This document shows positions 12,001-21,214 of a stretch of 64,000 nt of DNA, one piece after another. The position numbers and the translations under genes were made by a program. The stretch's first letter is position 1. Every line of letters starts with the position of its first letter. The notes beneath the pieces are model-generated. The model saw only the letters and a program-made list of their open reading frames with translations, searched no databases and was not told the DNA's origin. Location: positions 7,911,451 through 7,975,450 of the forward strand of contig CM036209.1 of NCBI GenBank assembly GCA_020631735.1, in the 5' to 3' direction. Source of the stretch: Saccharum officinarum (taxonomy: Eukaryota; Streptophyta; Magnoliopsida; Poales; Poaceae).

Positions 12001-15000
12001 TACATGAGTTGGGCATATATGCATCTAAGCCCTTACACAAAGAGGAAAATATGCTATACACTATATATATCTAACAGTCTAAACGGTTGGACAACTGGAT
12101 CAAAACAGCTTAAATAGAGAGTTTCGTACCAAAGTCATCACAGAAGCATGGCACAGTAGTGGACGGACTACCATGCCATTCAAGACTGAGGTAATGGGTT
12201 TGAACACATTTCCAAGCATTTTTCGTTGCAATATTCCAGCACACTTCCACACACCACGCTCACACGGCAATAAGTTGTTGGTGGAACAGAAATACTATTT
12301 GAGAAATCAGGGAATCAACATAAAGGTCACATGAATCTTAAGAAGCATGGCATGCCATGGTTTATAATTACACAAAAGGATAATGTAGCCGAGCTCTACT
12401 ACAGATCGCATATAAAACATAGTTCCAAATAAATTGTGAGTAAACGTGCAGGAATCAACTGTCGCGACAGCTTAATGTGTTCTTATAACCTATCCACCTC
12501 GCATAATTATGTCTTTTTCTTCTTGCCAACACACATCACAAAGAAAATATTGCAAAACAAATGCAGGATAGCACACTAAAATACAACTAAAAATATCTGG
12601 TAGTGTAATCTCAGTTAATGTATCCACGACAACAGAATAGGTGCTCAACATGCCAATATTCTTGATGTGATATACCTTTGGGCGCGTAAAACCCTGATCA
12701 AGGTATGTCTTATCATCTGAAATATCTCTGTCAGCGTCACTCCTAAGCTTCGCGTCATTTCTAATTACAACATCTCGCGTCCTATGAACATGATTCAACT
12801 GCAGAAGTAATGCGCTTTGCAGATTAGCCAGCACCATCAAGAGGTTCAAGAATAATAACATGACCAAAAAGAGATAGTAAAGCTTACAGCATGCATAAGA
12901 TATGCGTCCATGGTACTGGAATCAGGACCATTACTTTTCAGATAAAATGGCTTCTTATTGCAATGCATTATGTCACGATAACTGTTACCTACAGTAATAC
13001 ATGAATATAATTATATCTAACATTAAGGAAAATAAAAGCATACCATACATCATACTGTGAACAACGAGATACAGCCTTAATTTGGCTGTTTAGTTACTGC
13101 ATCACAGAAGTAGGGTTTGGAATTGACTGGTGGAGCTAAAATTGTATCAGTAACCCATCTTTTCCACAATATGATCAGACCAAGGATTGAATAGGCATAC
13201 ACCATGAATAGACTTCACTCTTTGGGATTTAGAACTAAAAGTGCTATCTTGTTCCATATACAAAAAGTAACACAAATGGCCAAATGTAAGATCAATACTT
13301 AAGTAACAGTGGTAAAAAAAAGGTCACCACTCACCAGGCAACAGCTGGTTCATGCAAGATTGTAGAAAAAAATCCTGGTTTTGTAAAATCTGATAACTTA
13401 TCTCCTGTCTTAGATATTCTTTTTTGAAACCCAGACAGCCATTGTAGGGAGGGAATAGAGCCCATCTTCTGAGTTCTGGAGTTTAGTTCTCCTTGTTGCT
13501 GTTTGTCTGCCCAGGAGGGCTTGTTTCCCTTGTACATAGAATTCTATTTCCCTCTCTTAATTGAAAGGCAGAGCTCCTGCCTTTACGTTAAAAAAATATT
13601 GTTTTTTGAAACCTATATTTGCTCTAGCTAAGATAATCCCTTATTAAGCAATATATAAATGCAGAAATAGCGAAGATAAAGTGCTTTAAAGTCACCAATG
13701 TGAGCTGCCATAAGGGCCTGTTTGGGAGAGCTCCAGCTCCAATAATCTGTGATACTCTGTCAAGGGCGTAGACTGAGGGTGTGTGTGCCAGTGAACCTTA
13801 CTGTTCTCATATTAGAATAAGATGTAGGCTTTCGAGCTCTCTGTTCTCCCATACAAGCCCCAAGTATCAGGAAAGAAAAGAACCCTTCCCAGCTACAATC
13901 AAGACAGAGAGATGCTGTTTCTCACAAATAAATAAAACTTAGGCACACAATTATTATTCTAATATTGCTGCGCTCTACCACAAAAACCAATAACTGAAAC
14001 CTTTATTCACTCTAGGCCAAGATAACTGTTATAGTGTTATTAAATACTCCCTCCATTTCAAATTGTAGGTCGTTCTGGCTTTTCTAGTAAAAGTTATGTA
14101 TCTAGAAAAGCCAGAACGCTTACAATTTGGAACGGTGCAAGTAACAAATAATCCAAAAATAGTTAAAGCAAACAGGTTTAGAGCCACTGAAACTCAGCAA
14201 CCATAAAGCCTATTCAGGAGACCTCCAGCTCCACCTATTTCACAAAATCATGAAGGTGGAGCTGGAGCCTGGAAGAATAGTGAGGGTTGGTGTCTCAGTA
14301 AGCTATAATGGTTCTCATTTAAGACTGGAAACAGAAGCTTAAAACTTTATTTTTAACCTACAACTCTGTATTTTGGGATACTATAGGAATGGAGGACTCC
14401 CTAAGTGTAAAACAAGAAAGAACCATGACCTTCGCAGCTGTGATTAAGGCAGACAAGGAAGAGATGCTGTTTATTGCAATAAAGAGAACTTACAAAGAGA
14501 GAAGAAGCTCATTCGAGAATTTAAATGATCAGACAGAGTACGTTGCCAATGGTCTCTCAACTTTCCTTTGACATCTCGAAGATGATCATCACAAGCTTCC
14601 TAAAATAACAAAGCATCAAGGTTAAGATTAATCATCCCAAAACTGTCATGCACAATTGGTAAGATAACCAAATCACAAAGCTAGTGACTAATTTGACATT
14701 TAGTTTAGTCAATCAACAAGACATAGAGTGATATTTTAGAGGGTATTGTGCTTAACAAAATTTGCCAAACTTCATAATATGTGCACCATAAGAATATTAA
14801 GAAATCACATAAACAAGTATTTCTTGTGACAGAAAATTAGCAACGCTCCCCCCAGTGGCGGATGCAGAACAGGATTGAAGGGGGGCTGGTCTCTTCTTCC
14901 TCTCTCTCTCTCTCTCCATTTTTCTTCTTTCCTCCACCTCTTCTTCTCCCTCGCCCTCCCCATATTTCCATTGATGCACCAGCTGTAGGGGGGCTGGCCA

Positions 15001-16953
15001 GCCCCCCCTGTGGATCCCCCCCCCCCCCCACCCGCCCCCAAACCATTTATTTCCAGTTTGCCAATTCCAGTTTGCCAACTCCAACTTGTAAGATGAGTGA
15101 TGGACAGTTGAGAAAGCGTATAAAGTACATAGAATGCAAATGTATTTATTTTCTAAGTAACTCACTCACATGCTTATAAAAAAATTAGTAGGTACCAAAA
15201 CACGCTTAAAGGTAATAACTGATTTAAACTAAGAATAGTAGTAAATTTTTGAAAGGTCAGCTACAAATTCACATAAATTCAGTGACCAGATTTCAGGGCT
15301 GAAAAGATCAAGTTCCCCTGCAATTTCGTATGATATGTGTGATTCAATTTAGCCTTCAAACACGGAAACCCAATGAAAGAGGTATACAGTTCGACAATAA
15401 CCCGATCGCCACTATAATGGGCACTGCCATTATGCATAGTTATTTTTCTCGGCAGCATTAGGCATAGTTATTATTCCAGGGTGATATAGCATCGGAACTT
15501 GAAACATATTATGGCACATCTAGACTCTAGAAACTGGAGAGTACACCCTATCATCTAACAATATTCAGATGACTAGCATATAAATTTCAAAATACATACA
15601 CAAGGACTAACCAAAACTCTACCTGCAGTTTTTCACCTGTTCCAACCCATTTAGACCTTGGAATGTCCACAGCAGGCATTTCCCACTTGAATTTATAGTT
15701 CTTCATCAACACCTTGACTTCTTCATTTGTTATGATGTTGCTTACATGACGATGAAATGAACTGCAAAACAGATAGATGGAGACGGTGTTGAAAAAGGAG
15801 TGACAATGCACACAAGAACAGGAACTGGCCAATATATAGAAAGGATAAGCATCTTTTGTCACTTCTGCTTACTGATAACCATGGACGGAATTTCAAAGAA
15901 AATTTGCCAGTTCAACTGTATCCCGACAATAAAAGTCATGAGGGCTAATCTCCTCAGATCGGTCTAAAAAGATAAATACTAACATAAAAATGGCTGTAGA
16001 TAAAGTATTTTAAAAAAGATTGATTTGCTTATCGAAGGCAATACAAAATTGTATACTACAAAAACAAATAAAGTAAACGGGTGACCTAAAGTTAACATTC
16101 TGAAAATGCAAACATGGAACCATAATACTCCATAAAGGTGACAGATAACGAACAAATCATATATGCAGCACTAACCATGAAGTCTCTGCATCAAAACAAC
16201 CATTTCCATTGTTTATCGTATCACCAGGCGCATCACCACTAGGAGCGTCATACTCATCTTGTATGTCATCTTCGTCACTCTGCGCTATGCCTTGAAAGCC
16301 CCAATTGGCCTTCTTATCACGTTGAACAGTCTCTGCTGCTCCAGATTCAGTATCTACAATTTCTGCCACACACAATGCTTAAGTTCAGTAAGAATGAGCG
16401 TGAGCACTATTTTGTCGCAGGAAGCAAAAAAAAAAATTGAGAGAAAGTGGAGGAAGGCCGATGGTGCAATTGCACATCACTATGCAAAGAAATTTGAGTT
16501 TAAATATGTTGTCAGTTGAGTAACACCACAATAAAACTCTCTGGTGGCACAAGCTAGCAACTTAAGCTTCTTACTACTAGATGCAGACCATTGGAGAATG
16601 GAGATGCGTAATCTAATGAGGGCCACGCAGAGGAGTTGCACGTGAAGTTAAGAGTCAATTAGGGATTTTCCGCTATTCACTGGACCTAAAGAACCCAACG
16701 CAAGAAGAAGAGGATCGGACCGTCATCGTGCTCCGACAGTTGGGGATTCTCCTCCCGTGGCTCAGCTCCCTGCTTCCCGGGCCTTGGCTTCTTTGGCCGG
16801 TTCTTCGGTCCTGTGACGACAGCACCAGCAACACGAGGAACAAAAAGCGCGTTAGGACAGCTCGAACGGAGGGGAGGAGGTGGCGCCGAATCGGTTCGGG
16901 CAGGGATTCGTACCTCGAGCGGCGGCGGAAGGCATGGGCTTGCGCTTCGCCAT
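12..16953 (-). CDS. UTP25: UTP25/DEF homologue, 19 exons, 3' end beyond window
   Basis: UTP25 (digestive-organ expansion factor, DUF1253) is a nucleolar U3 snoRNP-associated protein for small-subunit pre-rRNA processing; it has a helicase-like fold without ATPase motifs. Exons on the minus strand: 16914-16953, 16721-16810, 16176-16362, 15623-15761, 14494-14599, 12888-12988, 12676-12798, 6066-6146, 5686-5831, 3581-3653, 2369-2428, 2019-2057, 1846-1934, 1629-1693, 1327-1373, 1171-1230, 881-952, 274-303, 12-106. Every junction is GT-AG and the frame stays open for 547 codons from the ATG at 16953 ([14 protein letters not shown]). Family hallmarks are DQGFTRPK (exon 7), [12 protein letters not shown] and [13 protein letters not shown] (exon 9), [17 protein letters not shown] (exons 12-13), RIRPWYLDQ (13-14), [18 protein letters not shown] (17-18) and [13 protein letters not shown] (19). 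The N-terminal part is acidic ([12 protein letters not shown]). Plant homologues are roughly 750 residues as I recall, so about a quarter lies to the left. Intron 7 holds a complete Copia element and a MULE sits 270 bp upstream. Exons were placed by eye; the family call is firm. Confidence 0.9.
451..666. repeat. 108-bp tandem duplication in UTP25 intron 17
   Basis: A unit beginning ggcacctaaaggccacatg occurs at 451-558 and again at about 559-666 with almost no differences. It lies between exons 17 and 18 of the UTP25 gene and has no coding potential. The near identity suggests a recent duplication. Confidence 0.85.
2429..3580. other. UTP25 intron 10, no recognised element
   Basis: This 1.15 kb intron separates exons 10 and 11. 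I see AT-rich sequence without clear terminal repeats. A stretch near 2858-3005 is relatively GC-balanced and exon-like on the plus strand, but it has no recognisable domain. Confidence 0.5.
3797..4500. mobile_element. Stowaway-like MITE remnant hosting the SINE
   Basis: The left end reads ttcccttcgtttcaaaaaataaggc, close to a degenerate Stowaway terminus. The SINE at 4109-4477 has inserted into a subterminal aaggcgccatacta motif of the same style. The right terminus is not clear, and a similar inverted terminus (ggaatggagggagta) lies further on at about 5345-5359, so the boundaries are tentative. Confidence 0.3.
4109..4477 (-). mobile_element. tRNA-derived SINE with 14-bp target-site duplication
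   Basis: Read on the minus strand, the element starts with a pol III promoter region: an A-box-like AGTTGGTCTAGCACTCC and, further in, a B-box-like GAGTTCGACTCC. The body is GC-rich and ends in a short T run. It is flanked by perfect 14-bp repeats aaggcgccatacta at 4095-4108 and 4478-4491. The tRNA-like head, T tail and long TSD identify a SINE, about 369 bp long. It sits in UTP25 intron 9. The family name is not assigned. Confidence 0.8.
5161..5192. repeat. (AG)n microsatellite
   Basis: About 32 bp of nearly pure AG dinucleotide in UTP25 intron 9. Confidence 0.85.
5372..5665. mobile_element. Tourist-like MITE
   Basis: A 294-bp element with inverted ends: GGGTGTGTTTAGTTCCCC at the left and the inverse of GGCTGTGTTTAGTTCCCC at the right. 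TAA trinucleotides at 5369-5371 and 5666-5668 serve as the TSD, as expected for PIF/Harbinger-derived Tourist elements. The interior is rich in AAAATTTTGGG-type inverted motifs, so small reading frames on both strands here are meaningless. It ends 20 bp before the donor side of UTP25 exon 9. Confidence 0.75.
6901..7028 (-). repeat. Copia 3' LTR
   Basis: 128 bp, almost identical to 11949-12076. In element orientation it starts TGTTAGATATATATAG, which includes a TATA-like stretch, and ends in TTCTAGCA. Confidence 0.95.
7029..7038 (-). promoter_or_regulatory. Copia polypurine tract
   Basis: On the minus strand a purine run (GAGGGGGGG) abuts the 3' LTR, the expected site for plus-strand priming during reverse transcription. 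Confidence 0.75.
7042..9192 (-). pseudogene. Copia pol 3' part: RT and RNase H, active site damaged
   Basis: A 716-codon reading frame runs from the end of integrase ([11 protein letters not shown]) through a proline-rich linker into Copia reverse transcriptase ([17 protein letters not shown] start, [25 protein letters not shown]) and RNase H ([35 protein letters not shown]). The RT catalytic box reads YVDM where the family has YVDD: one aspartate codon is missing, an in-frame loss that should abolish polymerisation. This frame is shifted relative to the upstream Gag-protease-integrase frame, with the break near 9193-9200. A functional product from this copy is therefore unlikely. Confidence 0.9.
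9057..11414 (-). pseudogene. Copia gag-protease-integrase frame, frameshifted at end
   Basis: The frame starts at the ATG at 11414 ([11 protein letters not shown]), giving 785 codons. Gag has the FDGTNYHDW start and a CCHC zinc knuckle at about residues 289-302. Three copies of a 9-residue [12 protein letters not shown] repeat follow near residue 350. The aspartic protease triad DSGA lies at about 397-400. Integrase has its HHCC region (HHRLGHLC then CQGCK) and a DDE core at about D597, D660 and E696 with the classical D,D35E spacing. After residue ~745 the frame runs into non-family sequence, because one base is missing near 9196 and RT continues in another frame. About 530 bp of leader separates the PBS from the ATG. 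Confidence 0.9.
11936..11948 (-). promoter_or_regulatory. Copia primer-binding site (tRNA-iMet type)
   Basis: Directly inside the 5' LTR the minus strand reads TGGTACCAGAGCC, matching the initiator-methionine tRNA primer site typical of plant Copia elements. Confidence 0.85.
11949..12076 (-). repeat. Copia 5' LTR
   Basis: 128 bp with TG...CA ends, followed at 12077-12081 by the TSD gtcta. Confidence 0.95.
13445..13600 (+). mobile_element. L1-type LINE 3' tail fragment
   Basis: The stretch includes tctgcccaggagggcttg and ggcagagctcctgcctttac followed by an A-rich end, the usual look of 5'-truncated plant L1 tails. No reverse transcriptase is present. It lies in UTP25 intron 5. Confidence 0.55.
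13714..13860. mobile_element. Small Tourist/PIF-like MITE
   Basis: About 147 bp with imperfect inverted ends (GGGCCTGTTTGGGAGAGCTC against GGGCTTGTATGGGAGAACAG) next to TAA. It lies in UTP25 intron 5. Confidence 0.5.
14045..14137. mobile_element. Stowaway-derived hairpin
   Basis: The element opens with tactccctccatttcaaattg and folds on itself: tcgttctggcttttctag pairs with ctagaaaagccagaacg, and caaattgta pairs with tacaatttg. The right terminus is degenerate. At about 93 bp it would form a near-continuous foldback in the UTP25 pre-mRNA. Confidence 0.65.
14207..14335. mobile_element. Second MITE-like copy related to 13714-13860
   Basis: It shares the ccagctcca motif and a tgagggt...ggttctcat core with the element at 13714-13860. 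It also contains an internal ccagctccacc/ggtggagctgg inverted repeat. The ends are not well defined. Confidence 0.35.
14853..15045. repeat. Low-complexity C/T and poly-C stretch with cagtggcgga end
   Basis: It opens with cccagtggcggatgcaga, resembling a common plant transposon terminus. A CT-rich run, ggggggctggccagcccccc and a long C homopolymer follow. Reading frames on both strands here come from composition and are not genes. The poly-C length differs between this copy and the second one (about 15 versus 16 C). Confidence 0.45.
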
Positions 16954-17222
16954 CTCCCGTGGGGATGGCAGTGGAGCACGGCTGGCCTTAGGGAGGAGCA
17001 GGAACGGAAGGACGGGCGGGCGGCGGAGAGGAGAGGATTTGACGAGCAGCTCAGTGCTCAGGCGCAGGCACAGGGGTCCGGGGCGGGCGGCGGGCGGCGG
17101 GCGGCGGCGGGGAGGAGGGCAGTCTTTGGGAGCGCGGGAGGGTGCGGGAGTGCAGGTTGGGCTGTGGGCTTAATGGGCCCAATGTAAAGTTGCATAAATG
17201 TGCCGTGAAAAACAAAATATTA
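16954..17222 (-). promoter_or_regulatory. UTP25 5' flank, GC-rich
   Basis: This is the only sequence between the UTP25 start codon and the MULE. It is very GC-rich (gcgggcggcgggcggc-type repeats), without a clear TATA box, and contains a ttaatgggcccaat motif near 17172-17185 (TGGGCC site II type). Leader and core promoter must lie here or inside the MULE. Confidence 0.4.
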
Positions 17223-17450
17223 GGAAAAAGTCTAGATAACCCCCTGAGGTATGGGGTGGTGTCTAATTTACCCCCAAGTATGAAACCAGATAATCAACAC
17301 CCTAAAGTTGTCAAAAACCGGTCATTCAACCCCCTATAGTGGTTTTCCTAGGCTGTTTTGTACGTGTGGCAGTCCAGCCTGGACAAGAGGGACACAGTGG
17401 ACATGTTGGCCCTTGGCCCCACTCGTCAGGTGCAAGTGCTTCATAACAGA
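17223..17450 (+). repeat. MULE left TIR
   Basis: It pairs as an inverted repeat with about 21515-21741. Shared blocks include ccccctga(g/a)gtatggggtgg, gtggtgtctaatttaccccc, gtggcagtccagc and cccttggcccc. Confidence 0.85.
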
Positions 17451-17896
17451 AGGAAGACACCTTCGATTGTTCCGTCCAGGCAAGCTCGTGTTCGTCGTCT
17501 CCCTTGCTCTCTCCAAACCCCTTCTCTCTCCTCGACGAAGCGGGCGGCACGCGGATGATCGGCGTGAGGTTCTGGTGATCGGCTTCCTGCAGGAGGGCCA
17601 GGTACATGTAGGCTACCACCAACCCATCTGTTTTCTGGGATTTCTTCTGCGATTTGGGCGGACTTGGGGAAAAAGGGGGTTTTTTGGAACTGCTTTGTAG
17701 AGGTGATTTTGTCCATGCGATGTGTGTTTTAGTCGTTGTAGAGGTGATTTTGGGTTGATTGTGCAACATTATTGGTGAATCCCTGTTTATTTACTAGGCG
17801 ATCGCACTGGACCATGGTATTTTAGGTTTAGGGTTGTTTGGTTCGGCTGAAAGGAATAGAATTTCTGTTTAATTGTGACTTTTCTTTGTTATCAGG

Positions 17897-20222
17897 ATGA
17901 ACAATGCTGATATCGTCCCAATAAGGTTTCACTTTGCTGGGAAATTTCGTACTGTAAATGGTCATGTGTACTATGTGGGTGGAGACAATGGTATGTCATG
18001 GATTGATGTGGAAAAGTTGTCATATTTCGAGATCAAGGGGCATCTGCGTGATCATTATCTAACAGATAGTATCTTGCGCTTGTACTGGTTGAAGCCTAGG
18101 ATGGATTTGGGGTCTGGGCTGGTTATGTTGGTAGATGATGCTGGATGCAAGGTCATGCTTGATTGTCACACAAATGGTGCAGTAGTGAACATGTATGCTG
18201 AGGAGGTTAGTATGGAGATGAGTCCAAATGGTCAAGAAATTTGGGCAGGTGAAGATGATGAAGCAGCTTGTGCAGAGGAAAGTTCAAAGCAGATGGATGA
18301 CAAGGACTACAAATCTTTTGTTGCATTCTATAGGTCCCCTTCAAAGTCATCAGAGAAATGCAAAGAAGATGTTGAAGATGAAGAAAACCTAGGAATTTGT
18401 CAACCTGCAGATGAAGACAGTAGTGAGAACTACTCTGATGAAGAATATGTGCAGCCTCATGATGAAAACAGCTCAGCAGAAGATGATGAAGCAACTGAAT
18501 TGAGGGAGTATGCTAGAGAGATCAGGAGGAAGAACAAAGCAAAGAAGCTTGGTATTCATGGCAGCCAAATTCTTGGAGTAAGAGTTGAAGATTTGGTTGA
18601 TGAGGTTCCTAATCTCGAAGAACCTAATAGTCCTTACCTAGACTCTAGTGATGACTATTCCTATGAAGAAAACAGTGATGGAGAGACTGAAAGGTGGAAG
18701 AGTGTAGAGAATAGGTATGACAGCAAGACTGAAATTCTTTTTTTCTCTCTTGGTATGGCATTCAGAGATAGCAGACAGTTTAAAAAGGCCTTAGTCAAGT
18801 ATGGACTGAAGACACATAGGCACCTAAGGTTTGAGAAAGATGAAGAGAAAAGGGTAAGGGCAGTTTGTACTTGGCCAGGATGCAAGTGGTTGATTTATGG
18901 GTCCATTACAAGCAGATCAGAATGGTTGAAGGTAGTAACATTTGAGGATGTTCACTCTTGTGCACCAAGAAGGGATAACAAGCTTGTTACTTGTTCTGTA
19001 ATTGCTAAACACTACTACCAGCAAATTAAGGACAACCCCACTTGGAAGGTAGGCTTGATCAAGAATGCAGTCCAGAGGGACATGCTGACAGATGTCTCCC
19101 TTTCAAAGTGTAAGAGAGCAAAATCAATAGTATTTCAACAAGCATTAGATGCAATGAAGGGAGAGTATACCAGAGTCTATGACTACCAGTTGGAGCTACT
19201 GAGGACCAATCCTGGTAGTACTGTAGTGGTTTGTCTTGACCCAGAAATTGAAGACAGGAAAGTGTTTGAGAGGTTTTATTGCTGCTTTGATGCATGCAAG
19301 AAGGGGTTCATGGCAGGATGTAGGAAAGTCATTGGGTTGGATGGTTGCTGGTTCAAAGGTTCCAACAATGGTAATTTGCTCTGTGCTATTGGTAGAGATG
19401 CTAACAACCAGATGTATCCAGTGGCATGGGCTGCAGTACCAATAGAGTGTTATGACACTTGGTACTGGTTTCTGGGCTTGCTTCAGAAAGACCTAAACAT
19501 CAGTAATGGGGGAGAAGGATGGGTTCTCATATCTGATCAGCAAAAGGTACTATGCTTTATTTGCTTATCTATTATTTAGTAATGATGGTTCAAATGTAAG
19601 TAGCTGATAGGAGGTACTATGCTTTATTTGGTTATTTATTATTTACTAATGATGGTTGAAATGTAAGTAGCTGATAGAGGTACTATGCTTTATTTGCTTA
19701 TGTGCAGGGGTTGCTAAAGGCAGTGCAGGAATTAGTTCCTAATGCAGAGCATAGAATGTGTGCAAGGCACATATATGCTAATTGGAGGAAGAAGTACACT
19801 AATAAGAAACTACAGAAGAAATGGTGGAGGTGTGCTAAGGCATCATGCAGGGTGTTATTTAATTTGTATAGAGCCTATCTTACACTAATAAGAAACTACA
19901 GAAGAATGTGTTATTTAATTTTTTATGTGTTACTACAACACTTTTTTTTGTGTTACTACAGCCTGCAGAAAGCCAGCCTGGAACAAGTCCAGCTACATCA
20001 TTCCATCCCAGACCAAGTCAGCCATCATCTAGCCAACCTGGACCAAGTCAAGCTTCATCGAGCCAAGCTACTCAAATTGGAACCAGAGGAGCATCACAGG
20101 CTGCTACAAGTGGGACTAGGGGACGACCACAGGCTGCTACAAGGGGGGCCATGGGACGATCACAGGCTGCTACAAGGGGAACAGGGAGGCTGCAACACCA
20201 GTTGTTTGGGAACAACTACTGA
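17897..20222 (+). pseudogene. MuDR-type transposase, 3' region deleted
   Basis: Exon 1 is 17897-19546 (550 codons) and exon 2 starts at 19708 after a GT-AG intron, in frame. The N-terminus (about residues 1-105) is a PB1-like domain of plant MULE transposases. An acidic spacer follows, then the MuDR DNA-binding region with CTWPGCKW...HSC zinc ligands near residues 325-360. The MULE core then shows the first aspartate in IGLDGCWFKG and the second in ISDQQKG. After RHIYANWRKKY the protein breaks up near 19880. The segment that should supply the third acidic residue and the SWIM zinc knuckle is missing. A Ser/Gln-rich tail ending NNY and a stop at 20222 remain after a relict splice acceptor near 19962. 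The product cannot be catalytic. Confidence 0.85.
19546..19707 (+). repeat. 66-bp tandem repeat making up the transposase intron
   Basis: The intron is about two and a half copies of a unit starting aggtactatgctttatttg and ending gtagctgatag. Each copy restarts with a gtactatg donor-like sequence. Confidence 0.8.
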
Positions 20223-20256
20223 AGTACTTGAATCATGTAAATATGTGAATATGTAG

Positions 20257-20392
20257 GACAAGCTAATGGGAATAGAAAATGCCAGGATGTAGTCATTTTG
20301 GGCATACAAAATGCCAATATGTAGGACAGGCTTATGGGCATAGAAAATGCCAGGATGCAGCCATTTTAGGCATACAGAATGCCAATCTGTAG
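20257..20392 (+). repeat. 68-bp tandem repeat after transposase stop
   Basis: Two units (20257-20324 and 20325-20392) share agaaaatgccaggatg and gcata cagaatgccaat-type blocks with about 10% differences. They lie in the probable 3' UTR. Confidence 0.7.
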
Positions 20393-21044
20393 TGCTTTTG
20401 GGCTTACAAAATGTCAAACTGTAGTGCAAACCTGAACAAAGCTCTTGTGGTCAGAAATGCCACTCTTTTGTGTAATATATGTTCAAAACTAGAGCTTTTA
20501 TGGATAATAGATGCCTAACTTGGTCATTGGGCACTTATGTGTGTTCTTTTGCTTGCTCGGCCTTTACTTTCCATTCTGTACCAATTAACTGTAGTTCTTT
20601 TTACCGTATTTTTCTTGCTGACAAACGAAGAAAACCAGACTCTTTGACTCTTATTACAATGCAATCACTTCATAGTTAGGAAAAGAATGTGGCGTCTTTC
20701 TGAGATTTACTCCTATTTTATTAGATCACTCTTGTTGAAAAGTGACAAGAAGTTTACAAAGTATTGGATTAGCAGTTTACAAGAACTGGCCCAATTACCT
20801 GGCGATGTAATACATATCATGCTTGCAATAGTTTGGAATTCTGTGTAATATAAATCTGATAGCTTCAATTCCCATGATGCTCAGTATTGTGATTATATCA
20901 TGCCAAATAGCAGGGACATTGTTAAGTTGAACAAACATTCAAACTTTACAAAAGATGCCCAGGATAACTGGATCGTCAGCAAAAGCATCACATTCAATGT
21001 TCAGCAGATCGTCGGCACCTCCACTCATTCACGACGCAATAGGA

Positions 21045-21167
21045 TTAGTGCCTCTCGCCACGGATCCTGGTATCCAGATGAACTTCTTTGGGCATGATGG
21101 TCACCCGCTTGGCATGGATGGCACACAGGTTGGTGTCCTCGAAGAGACCCACGAGATACGCCTCTGC
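21045..21167 (-). pseudogene. Captured histone H3 C-terminal fragment inside the MULE
   Basis: The minus strand encodes [20 protein letters not shown] followed by RVTIMPK and a final RIRGER, then a TAA stop at 21047-21045. This matches the last ~40 residues of histone H3, including the conserved stop position. Only the block between IMPK and RIRGER has drifted, and the last residue is H. No start, N-terminal tail or promoter is present. Just beyond it (about 21168-21205) a shorter partial repeat of the same H3 segment lacks the LFEDTNLC block. This is host coding DNA acquired by the MULE, not a working histone gene. Confidence 0.85.
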
Positions 21168-21214
21168 TTGGCATGGATGGCACCCACGAGATATGCTGCT
21201 GAGGCGCCGACAGC

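Larger units (their letters stand above)
6901..12076 (-). mobile_element. Complete Copia retrotransposon with 128-bp LTRs
   Basis: The element is 5176 bp and reads on the minus strand inside UTP25 intron 7, in the same orientation as the gene. Its LTRs (6901-7028 and 11949-12076) are 128 bp, begin TG and end CA, and differ visibly by one base at the tip (tgctag versus tgttag). The 5-bp TSD gtcta lies at 6896-6900 and 12077-12081. An initiator-Met-type PBS and a G-rich PPT abut the LTRs. Domain order Gag, protease, integrase, RT, RNase H marks Ty1/Copia. The near-identical LTRs point to a fairly recent insertion, yet the coding region has a frameshift and a lost RT aspartate. The LTRs are unusually short for the superfamily. 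Confidence 0.95.

Noticed and set aside
14797..15179. Gly-rich and Pro-rich frames around the poly-C run
   Set aside because: Low-complexity sequence with a variable homopolymer; not coding.
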